In this document: positions 22,020 through 31,429 of the stretch, piece after piece
Layout: each line of letters starts with the position of its first letter
Position numbering within the stretch: position 1 is the stretch's first letter
From: Blastomyces gilchristii SLH14081
Taxonomy: Eukaryota; Ascomycota; Eurotiomycetes; Onygenales; Ajellomycetaceae
DNA: 64,000 bases
Direction of reading: 5' to 3'
Assembly (NCBI RefSeq): GCF_000003855.2
Contig: NW_003101667.1
Coordinates: 972,925 to 1,036,924 of the forward strand
Notes under the pieces: generated by a model
Told to the model about the DNA's origin: nothing
The model's input: only the letters and a program-made list of their open reading frames with translations
The model's database searches: none
Position numbers and translations under genes: made by a program

Positions 22020-23952
22020 ATGGTGTCTCAACCTCCCCCCAAAGGGAGTATGATGTCGTTATACGCCAACTTGCTTGATCCGTCTTCGGATAATGGGTCA
22101 GCCCCCGGAACCATCTCGCGAGCTCCCGTTGTATTCAAGCAAGCCGGCCAAAATGATGCGCAACAAGACGATGCAGCTTCAAAGAAGCAGCAGATAAGTG
22201 CTGGTAGCCAATTTACCCTTCCCCGACCATACATCTTTGCTGTACCCGATTTGGTTTACTCACTCGTTTGTCCTGTTTGACTCGCTCAATGAATTTCAGC
22301 TTCTCTACGGTTTCAACCTACGAAAAGGCCTCAGCTGGCTTCCCAGAAGGCTAAAGCTAAGCCCGGTATACCCAAGGCCCCCGTTGTGGGCTCGGCGACG
22401 GGAACATCTGCCGTGGCTGGAATCGCCGCGAAACCCGCGGCAAAAACGTCACTTGCGGACTGGGCTACAACAGCCGAGGATGATGACGTGAACGGATTTT
22501 ATGGTGGTGAAAAAAGACAGCGGGGTGGTCGTAAAAAGCGCAAGAAGAACCGTGAGGAGGAAACAAACCTGCAGAATTGGGATGATATATACGACCCGTC
22601 GCGACCTAATAGCTACGAAGCATATAGGCATAGCGAGGAAAAGATACGAGAAGTTCGAGAATGGAAAGACCGTTTGTATGCGCATCGGATGGCTAGAGGG
22701 ACAAGTAGTGGGCTGGATAGTGACGAGGAATACTCGAGATCACCACGAAATCGTACGGCTCACTCTTTTTTTTTTTTTATCCTTCTGAAAGTAATTCTCA
22801 CGTTGCTGATAAATATCCGTCCATAGGGAAATTTGCACCTCCAGGCCTCAACTTTGCGCCTCCTCCAAATCTTAATGAACCTCGACCAGAACAACAGCAC
22901 TCGGAGGATTTGTCAGAAGCCACGCCAGTGCCTCCGACGGCAACGTTTCCTGATGATGCGACTGGGGAAGATGCGTATGCCCGACGACTCCGGATGAGCC
23001 AGAATGCGTACGCCGCGATAGATACTAGTTCTACAAATATACCTATACCTCCTTCTCCTCCTCCACCATCATCGGAGTCGTTGCCTCCACATCCGCCTCC
23101 GCCCAATCAGATTTTCGCATCTGCCACCATATCGCGAGCGCCAGTCCGATATACATTACCTCCAGCACCCGAAGAGATTCCCGCGACGGAAGCAGAACTG
23201 GAGGCAACGTTCGCGAAGGAGGAAGATAACAAACAAGAAACTGACGGAGATGCGCCCCGATCTCTTCGGCCCGGTCAGAAAGGCTTTGCAGAAAGGCTAC
23301 TCACGAAGTACGGATGGACGAAAGGCACCGGTTTGGGTGCAAGTAGGGAAGGCATAGTGAAACCCTTGCAGGTCAAGATAGAAAAGCAAAAGAAGAAACC
23401 GGATTCCGAGGGTGGAGGATTTGCTACTCCGGCCGGTAGAGCTAAGATAATCGGCGGAAACCAGAAAAAGTCAGAAGATGGCAAGTTCGGACGGATGAGT
23501 GAAGTAGTTGTGCTGCACGGCATGGTAGACGGAATGGATTTGGACGCAGAGCTAGAGGGTGGTGAAGGCGGAGGTTTGATGCAAGAGATCGGAGACGAGT
23601 GCGCTGAGAAGGTATGCGGGAATATGTTTCCAAATATATGCCAGTCGAGTGACTATCTCTTTTCAGCTCCTAACATATACTGCAGTATGGACGAGTAGAG
23701 CGGGTCTTCATCGATCGAAACAGCACAGGCAAAATACCTGTATTTGTCAAATTTACGAGCCAGCTGTCTGCATTACGAGTAAGTTACAGTTAATTCGGAG
23801 CGTCTTTTCTAAACGAACCCAGATTTAAAGATCCCAGTCACTAACGAACACCATAGGCAGTTAATGCACTTGAAGGGCGGATTTTCAATGGAAACACGAT
23901 CACTGCACGATTCTTCGATGTCGATAAGTTTGAACAGGGCGTGTATGAATAA
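22020..23952 (+). CDS. SPF45/RBM17-type splicing factor, G-patch and RRM (UHM)
   Basis: Exons: 22020-22203, 22300-22752, 22827-23611, 23686-23778 and 23857-23952 (TAA). All phases agree and total 1611 nt, 536 residues. Order: N-terminal MSLYANLLD, the motif RFQPTKRPQLASQK, a Lys-rich stretch, YDPSRPNSYEAYRHSEE, and a proline-rich linker. A G-patch follows (KGFAERLLTKYGWTKGTGLG, about 23275-23334). A C-terminal RRM starts at SEVVVLHGMVDGMD and has GLMQEIGDECAEKYG. It ends ARFFDVDKFEQGVYE, where the Arg-x-Phe element typical of U2AF-homology motifs is kept. In other organisms SPF45 binds ULM peptides of 3' splice-site factors in the nucleus; that role is inferred here. Start at 22020 or at the in-frame Met near 22050 (MMSLYANLL). 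Confidence 0.94.
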
Positions 23953-24219
23953 ATAACACACACATGTATCTAGAGTTACTTTTTGGTCTCTCCTATGAAT
24001 TTCAATTTGACAGCTTTTGGTCCTCTCGCTATACAACCCCGGACATGGACCCATCCTGCAGCTCCGAGCCAATTCGCTCACCCACCCCGAGAAGGCCTCT
24101 TTACCCTTGCTGCCAAAGTTCGAACTCTCAGAGATAAAAAAGGAAACCCCATCTCAATCTCCCCTCATAGCCTACACACTTCATGCTCTCGCCACCATTC
24201 CCCCCACCGCCCCTAGTAA

Positions 24220-24501
24220 TTACCTCTGCCGCTCAACCGCTAGCTGCTTCGTCTTCTCCTTATCATATCCCTTTTCCTCAGCCTCAACTTCATCTTCCTT
24301 GAGATTGCGACACAACGCGCACGCTCCATACATCGGAATGTGCAGCACCTCAATCTGCGTCGCGGCATCGCAGGGTAAACCATTACTTTGGATTTGGCTG
24401 GGGCAGCAGATTCGGCAGCTGTGTGGCCGCAGAGGGCGTGATACCAATGCACTCTGAGGACAACACGGTAGATGGAGTGAGTCCGGATGTTTTGGTTTCA
24501 A
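24220..24501 (-). CDS. Small hypothetical protein with paired cysteines
   Basis: A 93-residue minus-strand frame. It contains PHSCRICCPSQ, GLPCDAATQ and MYGACALCRNL, followed by an acidic/basic helical tail (KEDEVEAEEKGYDKEK) and a stop. Scattered CxxC pairs followed by a charged tail are common in small uncharacterised fungal proteins, but I cannot name a family. The opposite strand carries a longer open frame (24017-24457) that looks like low-complexity Ser/Leu sequence; I favour the minus frame on composition. No intron is required, though a frameshifted reading with an unusually short intron near 24340-24375 is possible. Confidence 0.35.
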   Translation of the reverse strand: MKPKHPDSLHLPCCPQSALVSRPLRPHSCRICCPSQIQSNGLPCDAATQIEVLHIPMYGACALCRNLKEDEVEAEEKGYDKEKTKQLAVERQR

Positions 24502-25611
24502 CGGGTGGTTTTGTTCGGCTTTAGGAAAGGGTTTGACGAGCGAAGGTTTGGTGTAGGCAGATTCCTTGGTTTATATTCTTGATGGATGTTGAAGATGGGA
24601 GGGAGATAATGAATGACAATAACCAATTTGATCGCTGTGCGGTTATTCGTCCCCCTTATACTTTGTGTGAGGAAGTGACTGGCCATGCACCTGGCAATAT
24701 GTCTCTGAGAGGAAATCACTGCCCCCGCTTCCTCCTCCATGTGAAATATATAGCATATGCCACACATTCTTTGTACCAACCACATTACATCCTACATATG
24801 TATTTCATTCAGTACGTCCCTGATTCAGAAATATACTGACATCGAACCCCTGGGTAGAGAGTCCCCAGGTATAGAAACCCCCAAGTATAGAGACTGTCCA
24901 CGATATGGGTCACTATTTCATACAACCTCCAATGAGGAGATCTTGATTGCTAATATTGATGTGTGCTCATTGTAACACACGTATAAAATACACATTTGAC
25001 CCATTTGCCACTATATGCTGCCGTACCGAGCTTTGTCTGCCGACTGGTTGGAGCTTGGTGATTTGGAGACGGATTATGATTATTATTATGATTAAAAATT
25101 TTTGACCTGTAGCTCGCTGTTCCCTAGTCACAGTAGCGCTGGCCGTTGATCGGCGGCCTTTGATGCGGGAGACATCAATGCGAGTAATTAGGAAAAGTGA
25201 GTCTGTGAGGGGTTGTGCGCAGGGTTTGAGTGAGCAGTGGGCAGTGAGAGGTTGATTTCATGATTTATATACCTTTGAAGAGGGTGCGCGTCAAGCAGGT
25301 ATACTACGGAGTATCATACATGCCTTTAGATACATGTACATGTACTCCGTACAATGTAACTTACATAACTACATACTAAGTATCCTGCAGACGGTCTCGC
25401 CTTATTTAACTAGTTAGTGGAGTTACGTAGCTCAAACTTAGTTAAACAGTTAACTGCAGCACAGAATGTTGATGTACTACTGTACATGTACATGTACATG
25501 TATATACATACACTATGGTCCAAGCAGAAGGCACAAGTCGCCTGGTTCATTTTCTTCTCTATCAGAAACTAATCTCGCGAACCTAATGTCCGTCCCACTT
25601 ATATACAACAA
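24502..25611. promoter_or_regulatory. Intergenic region upstream of the FAD monooxygenase
   Basis: No gene recognised. Contains short degenerate repeats of the CCCC(C)AGGTATAGA kind (24845-24895), the 9-mer TACGGAGTA at 25305-25313 and its complement at 25343-25351, and alternating TGTACA repeats at about 25480-25502, close to the monooxygenase start. Confidence 0.5.
25480..25502. repeat. Palindromic (TGTACA) array
   Basis: CTGTACATGTACATGTACAT continues into GTATATACATAC, self-complementary throughout. A shorter relative, ATACATGTACATGTAC, lies at 25331-25346. Both are within 350 bp upstream of the monooxygenase. Confidence 0.8.
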
Positions 25612-25677
25612 TTGAATGAAATCATAGCAACCATTACTCCGCTTCGGAAGTTCCCACCCACCTACCCTACAAACAAT

Positions 25678-27219
25678 ATGACTCGCATCCCAGTGCTCAT
25701 CGTCGGCGGTGGACCTTCAGGCCTCGTTCTGGCGTCATGGCTGCGGAGACAGAACGTGGCGCTGCGGGTAATCGACAAGGGAGAGTTCAGGGCCTCTGAT
25801 TCCCGCGCCATAGTCATGCATGCTCGCACACTCGAGCTCTACCAGAAACTAGGCCTGGCGGACGAGGTGATTGCGGACGGCAAGCAGATGGTAGCTGCAA
25901 ACCTCTGGGTCCAGGGGAGACATCGAGTGCGATTGCCGATTGGCGAGATCGGGACACGGATCACGCCGTACCCGTTCCTCCACGTCTACCCGCAGGACCG
26001 GCATGAGAAGCTGCTGGAGGAGAAATTGGCGGAGGATGGCGTCATCGTCGAGCGGAATACGGAGCTGTTGGATTTCACAGACCATGGCGACTATGTCTCC
26101 TACACGCTTCTGCGCAACGATACTCAGGCACGGGAAGAGAACTGCGAGGCACAGTATATCATCGGCTGCGACGGGGCGTCGTCCACCGTGCGTCGTGGGC
26201 TCGAGAACATACAATTCCCCGGCGAGACATATCAACCGTTATTCTACGTCGCAGACGTCGAGGCCAGCGGGCCTACCATCAACGGAGAGGTCCATGTCAG
26301 TCTCCATTCCTCCGACTTCCTCCTCATCTTTGCCTACGATGATAGCTCGCGCGTGCGAGTAATAGGTATCGTCAGCGACAGACCCAACAACGCCCCGCCA
26401 GAGACACTCACGTTCGAAGATGTAGTGGGCACCGCCATAGCTAGCTTGAAAATAAAGGTGGAGAAAGTCAACTGGTTCTCAACATATCGCGTCCACCATC
26501 GGGTGGCGAGCCACTTCCGGAGTGGCCGGGTATTTCTCGTCGGCGACGCAGGCCACATCCATAGTCCGGCCGGCGGGCAGGGAATGAACACCGGAATCGG
26601 CGATGCGGTTAATTTGGCCTGGAAACTCGCGGCGGTGTTGCAGGGCTATGCAGATTCATCGCTGCTGGACAGTTATGAGGCGGAGAGGATTTCATTTGCG
26701 CGGACATTGACACAGCGGACGGACCAGGCTTTCTCCATCGCAACGTCCAGGGGGTTCCTCGCGGATATTGTCCGCACTTATATGGTACCCTTGATCCTTC
26801 CCATTTTAATACGGCTGCCAGGTGCTACGGATTATGCGTTCCGCGTCCTGTCGCAAACGCAGATAACCTACCGCGGAACGGCTGGTGTAGGTGGTGTGGC
26901 TGGCCAGGTGCACGGCGGAGACCGACTGCCATATACAACCGCGAACGGGGCAGATAACTACGCGACACTATCACCGATTGCGTGGCAGGTTCATGTTTAC
27001 GGCACGCCCAAGGAGGAGATGAAGCAATGGTGCAAGGAGAAGGGAGTTGCACTGCATGCCTTCGACTGGACGGCGGAATATAAGAGCGTTGGGTTCGCTC
27101 AGGATGCTGCGTATCTTTTGCGTCCTGATGGCTACGTTGCCTTCGCGAATCTGTCTGGCATGCCGGCGGAGTTTGAGGGCTATCTTTCAGCACATGGAAT
27201 TCGCAATTTGTCAACATGA
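25678..27219 (+). CDS. FAD-dependent aromatic monooxygenase (PheA/TfdB family)
   Basis: A single exon of 513 residues from the ATG at 25678, the start that begins right at the flavin fold; an in-frame ATG at 25612 would add 22 residues without domain content. Rossmann GXGXXG-type site: VLIVGGGPSGLVLASWLRR (residues 6-24). Central DG motif: IIGCDGASSTVRRGL. Second FAD site: VFLVGDAGHIHSPAGGQG, then MNTGIGDAVNLAWKL. This is the class A flavoprotein hydroxylase pattern: NAD(P)H-dependent ring hydroxylation, substrates typically phenols or polyketide aromatics. A C-terminal thioredoxin-like region (YLLRPDGYVAFANL) is also typical. No membrane segment is obvious. A broken reductase gene and a dehydrogenase follow, so a small catabolic or secondary-metabolism group is possible; the substrate is unknown. 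Confidence 0.93.
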   Translation: MTRIPVLIVGGGPSGLVLASWLRRQNVALRVIDKGEFRASDSRAIVMHARTLELYQKLGLADEVIADGKQMVAANLWVQGRHRVRLPIGEIGTRITPYPFLHVYPQDRHEKLLEEKLAEDGVIVERNTELLDFTDHGDYVSYTLLRNDTQAREENCEAQYIIGCDGASSTVRRGLENIQFPGETYQPLFYVADVEASGPTINGEVHVSLHSSDFLLIFAYDDSSRVRVIGIVSDRPNNAPPETLTFEDVVGTAIASLKIKVEKVNWFSTYRVHHRVASHFRSGRVFLVGDAGHIHSPAGGQGMNTGIGDAVNLAWKLAAVLQGYADSSLLDSYEAERISFARTLTQRTDQAFSIATSRGFLADIVRTYMVPLILPILIRLPGATDYAFRVLSQTQITYRGTAGVGGVAGQVHGGDRLPYTTANGADNYATLSPIAWQVHVYGTPKEEMKQWCKEKGVALHAFDWTAEYKSVGFAQDAAYLLRPDGYVAFANLSGMPAEFEGYLSAHGIRNLST

Positions 27220-27849
27220 TTGATTGATAACCATGTCTCCGATGATCGAGCGTCCTAATTGCCGCTAAGCACAGAGTAGTTGCTTACTGTTGGGACTAAA
27301 GGATTATTTTATTTGGTTTATTTATTTGGCTGTCGTAACAATTTCTGTTACGTTTATAGTCAACTTTCTTACTCGAGGCCCGCCATCCACTGTCTTCTGT
27401 AGGGCCCGCGAGTACATTATCGCGTTGATGTAGCTGTTGCGGGGAAGTCAATGACGTAAATGGATTTGGCTTGCTAAGGCAATAATCAACCAAACTTTGC
27501 GGAGTTTTCCTGCCCCCTAGAGGCATCGATATAGGGCATGAGGCCGCTATTGATAGCTATTAAGATTTGCACGATGTCACAGGCCCGAAGTGTCGTTTTG
27601 AAACTGAATATTTTTTTTAGTGCTAATCAAACCCTTTGGGAGTAACCTCTGTATATACTCCGTATGTACAGCACATATACGAGCGCATGGATACGATCTG
27701 ATTTCCAATCAACAACCAAAGATTACAATCGCAGAGTTTTAGTATTCTTCTCCCTTCCCATCGTCGTGCTGGATATTTACACGACCCCGTCGGCCTCCCT
27801 TCAGGGTCCTCAGTCTAGTCAATTATCCCTTCTTCCTGTGTCAAAATAT
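27220..27849. other. Intergenic region
   Basis: No gene recognised. Contains a T run at 27611-27618 and TACTCCGTA at 27656-27664. Short open frames on either strand lack recognisable content. Confidence 0.5.
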
Positions 27850-28513
27850 GAGTACAGTACATATCTATATCCCTACATACGTCGGCCTCAACCCGGCAGC
27901 CTGGAAGAATCCACAGTAGGCGGCTGCGGCTGCACTTCCCCAGCACCATCTGTCGAGCAGGTCGGGCCCCCACCGTCACTAAGAACTTCGCCAGGTGAGA
28001 GCAGAGTCATGCATGGGCTTCATTGAAACCAGTGCTTTAACGAGATGCAGCCGATCCAAGGGCGCGTTTGTGGAATATGTAATCACCGGCAAGATAATCC
28101 AGCGAATACAATAACAACACCCTCCACCTCGTCTACGACACCATCGCATCCCGCAAATCCGCCGTATGCAACGCCGCCATCTCCTCACACCCTAGCGACA
28201 AAGACACGACTACACAATTCCCACAGCTGGCGCGCGATGATATCGAGAGAGCAGCGCCTTGGTGGTGTACACGGCCATCGACGAAGAATTCAGTGTAGGT
28301 GCACATTTCTTTCCTGCTCAGCGGGAGAATTTTGAGCTTGCTCCGCGCTTTGGAGACATTGCGGAGAAGCTGATTGGTGAGGGGAGGGTGTGGGCGCATC
28401 GGGTGCTGAGGGATGAGGGGGGGTGGGTGGGTTGGAGGCTATCGCTAATGGATGGATGGGCGCTTATGAAGGGGAATAAGGTTAGTGGACGGAAGTTGGT
28501 GTATAGAATATAA
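27850..28513 (+). pseudogene. toxD-like zinc-type medium-chain dehydrogenase/enoyl reductase, truncated and frameshifted
   Basis: Pieces of one medium-chain dehydrogenase appear in order on the plus strand. VGLNPAAWKNPQ (about 27876-27911) matches the family's VALNPTDWK element. GAFVEYVITGKII (28061-28099) matches the GAFAEY element. YNNNTLHLVYDTIASRKSAV (28107-28166) matches the Rossmann C-terminal part. YTAIDEEFSVGAHFFPAQRE and the family's usual ending GNKVSGRKLVYRI (to 28513) complete it. The pieces lie in different frames. The segment carrying the NADPH-binding glycine motif is missing between GAFVEY and YNNNT, so at least one deletion and one frameshift (near 28250) have occurred. Intact relatives include trans-acting enoyl reductases of polyketide clusters. 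Confidence 0.7.
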
Positions 28514-28888
28514 ATTTTGGGGTTGATAGAGGCAGATCTGCCGTGGCTGAGTGGCTCTATATGTACGGAGTATGTATCATACCTATTGTGTAGTTAAGTA
28601 GGTGATCTTGTGTATATCTATGTCTATTTGGAATTCCCAATGGGAGATTAAGAAAAGGTAAAAAGAATTGGCTGGCTAGGGAAGTCATAAAGCTTCCATT
28701 GATAGGCTATTATCTGCGATGCTAACGGGGACTCATCAGTGCATATATGCATAAAGTTCCTATGTGGAACGAAACGGGTCAGAAACAGAGAACACAGGGT
28801 TTGGCAATAGAAGTTAGCAGATCTGGGAAGAAGAGAAGCATGAGGAACGCACCCTCCACCCTACCAGCGATCCGGGCCCACTCACACT
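28514..28888. other. Intergenic region
   Basis: Convergent spacer between the reductase relic and the minus-strand dehydrogenase. Contains TACGGAGTA at 28564-28572. No gene seen. Confidence 0.55.
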
Positions 28889-30394
28889 CTATACATGCTC
28901 ATAAACCCGCAAAACATGCGAATCAGCCTCCTCACCCAGCCCCTGCTTTCTCGCCACATAGAGGATATTAAGCGCCGCATTCCCCAAATGAAGCGGGCAA
29001 TTCACATCCCGTGCCCCCTGTACAACGGCAGCAAGCTCCGCTATGGCTTCATTGATCGTCTTCCTCTTACCCCCATCACCATCTACCCCACCCGTTAAGC
29101 CAGACATCATCTCCGCGCCGCGAAGTTTGAAAATTTTGCTCGCGCCCGCCGCAGCGTTGACGACATCGTAGACCAATGGCAGATCGACCTTGAGAAGCCG
29201 GGCGAACGATATGGCTTCGGCGGCAGCGACGAGGTGGATGTTGGTAAGCAAATAGACAATGAGCTTGAGCGCCGCTGCGTTTCTTTCCGGGTTCAAGGAG
29301 GCTTTTGGGTCAGCTTTAGTGATGGGGTCTCGGTAGTAGAGGCGCACAAGGCTGGCGTCGTCGTCACCCCCGAAGCCGAGAGGGAGAGCGGTGAGGAAGG
29401 TTTGCTCCGCGATGCCGCAGAGGGGGGTGGGGAAGCTGTGAAGGCGCGCGGCGGCGGTGACGATGGCCTGGTTATTCGTGAAATTAGTTAGGGGGAAGGG
29501 TTTTTTGTTAATTTGTGATAACTGGTAGGAGGAAAATTAAATCTCATACCACGTCTTTGAGGATAATAGTGACAGCACTAGACCCCGGATAATAATCTTC
29601 TATCAGCATGCGCTCGCAGCGGTTCTCATGCATGAAGCTCCATGCATCAGAAGACATAAGTGCCTCTGCCGCTTCCTTCGCATTCAATCCTAGGTGTGCA
29701 GCAAGGCCCATGACTTCGCTTGCCGCGAGGATGTGGATGGCGGCAAGCACTTGGTGGATCATCTTCCTGTTACTGCCTGCGCCGATACCGCCAGGCACAA
29801 GATACAGCTTATGCGTATCCGACATCTCCTCAAGGAGGAATTTGCCCCTTTCCAGCGCTGCGTCTGAGCCGCCTGCCATTATGGTGAGGGTACCCTCTCC
29901 GGCCTTCCTAGCTCCACCTGACACCGGCGCATCGATAAAGTGTACGTCTTCGCGGCCAATGGACACTAGTTGGTCCCGGAATGACTGCGCGGACATGGCT
30001 GGGACGGTAGAGCATAGAATGAGAGTCGCGCCATTGGGGAGAGCTACGATATTATATTAGCTACGCCGAATAGATGAAACATATACAGCACGTATAAACT
30101 TCTGAAAAATAATATAACATAGTACCTACCCTTCGCGATGCCATTTTCATGGTCAAAAATCACAGCTTGCGCCTGGGCAGTGGTAGCGACCATGCAAACA
30201 CAGAACAAATTCCCGCTCGCCGCATCACCAGGAGATGAAGCAGTATGGCGGCCGGCTGCCTTAAAGCGGGCCAACGTTGGCTCCGAAATGTCATATCCCT
30301 TGACGGTGTAACCTTGCTTGACGAGGTTCGTAGCCATGCCGAAGCCCATGAGGCCGAGGCCGACGAAGCCAATTGATTGTTTCTCAATCGTCAT
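28889..30394 (-). CDS. NAD-dependent 3-hydroxyacid dehydrogenase, L-threonate/3-hydroxyisobutyrate type
   Basis: Minus-strand exons: 30394-30130, 30043-29550 and 29467-28889 (TAG). Phases close to 1338 nt, 445 residues; an upstream in-frame ATG at 30415 would add 7. N-terminal Rossmann site: IGFVGLGLMGFGMATNLVKQ. Family signature: FIDAPVSGGARKAGEGTLTI. Helix with the catalytic Lys: GSNRKMIHQVLAA. Second helical domain: TAAARLHSFPTPLCGIAEQT. The protein is longer than bacterial HIBADH (about 300) because of an extra C-terminal helical part (residues about 300-445), as in fungal LtnD-like proteins. Known members oxidise L-threonate, 3-hydroxyisobutyrate or related hydroxyacids with NAD+. The exact substrate cannot be read from sequence. 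Confidence 0.9.
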
Positions 30395-31420
30395 GTTGTG
30401 TGGCGATGTAAACAATTAATAGGCGAATCCAAATGGATCTGGTTTTCTAGCTTACAGCTTTTCAGCAGCGAAATGAATCAGATCAAACTTGGGGTTATAT
30501 GGCTCCTATCCGCAATCCTGTGAGGTGCGCACAAAATGTGAACGTAGGAACAAGAGCAAAACGTACGGGTATTTGTAGGGGAATGGACAACGAACGCTCA
30601 GTTCAATAGCCCGAAGCCTGAATCTGCCATCAGAGTTTTCAGGGGCACCTTTGGGCAGCAATCGTCTGTGGCTTCAAAGAAAGCGATGAGACAGAACGCC
30701 ATGACCAAGGGAGGGGGTACCCAGGTTTCCTCCAAGCGTTTATATACCTTGGTCGTTTATCCATTGACGTCACGCCATCTGCGCAATTTGGCTATGTAGA
30801 GGATTCTTTGTATTTTTTTATTTTTTTTCTTTCTTTCTTTCTTTCTTTGTTTAAAGAAAACAAGAAAAACCCGTTGTTCACACCATTGACATCATCGCCA
30901 TGGGTGCGGGAAAATAGCGGGGGCTGAGGGATGCAAAACATCTCGAGTTGCAAGAATGTCGAATTAGCTGCCACCGATTGGCCCATTACGACAGCCCTTG
31001 TCCACCGCAGTCAGTCCTCCTTTATCCACAGCTGGGGGATTTGGACTCGCATTAAGCCCGTAGCCCCCGCCAATCCCTAGCGGAGAAAGCCCCGGTATGT
31101 GGTATAGGATAGGAAGTTAGTTTATAACCCCTGAATTCCTCTCCGAGCATCGCAAGGCAATGCGCGCTAGTTATCTGTTTATATTTGTCCCAATTAACTA
31201 ATTGAATCGCGTTGTAACATAACTAAAATAGGTTCATTTTTCTGCTTGATTCACAGCAAATCTGATGGGAGAAAGAGAGCAACAATGTTTCAAGGGTATT
31301 GGATCATGAGCTATTTTCCAATCGGTTGTAACGGAATCCATAGTTACTCTCTTAGGAAGACTGCCGGTCAGGGGTTGTGTTCAAACAACTCTTTCAACTC
31401 TTTTTCCTATTCTCTTTCTC
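30395..31420. promoter_or_regulatory. Upstream region of the dehydrogenase, with a (TTTC)n microsatellite
   Basis: Holds the promoter of the minus-strand dehydrogenase and a TTTTATTTTTTTTC/(TTTC)n repeat at about 30814-30848. No further gene recognised. Short open frames at 30792-30986 and 31246-31431 look accidental. Confidence 0.5.
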
Positions 31421-31429
31421 TCTGTCTTT

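Noticed and set aside
22798..23106. Gly-rich minus-strand frame
   Set aside because: Shadow of the proline-rich linker of the SPF45-like gene.
24017..24457. 146-residue plus-strand frame
   Set aside because: Ser/Leu-rich low-complexity translation opposite a more protein-like minus frame.
25849..26591. Minus and alternative-frame ORFs over the monooxygenase
   Set aside because: Shadows of a GC-rich, clearly conserved plus-strand coding region.
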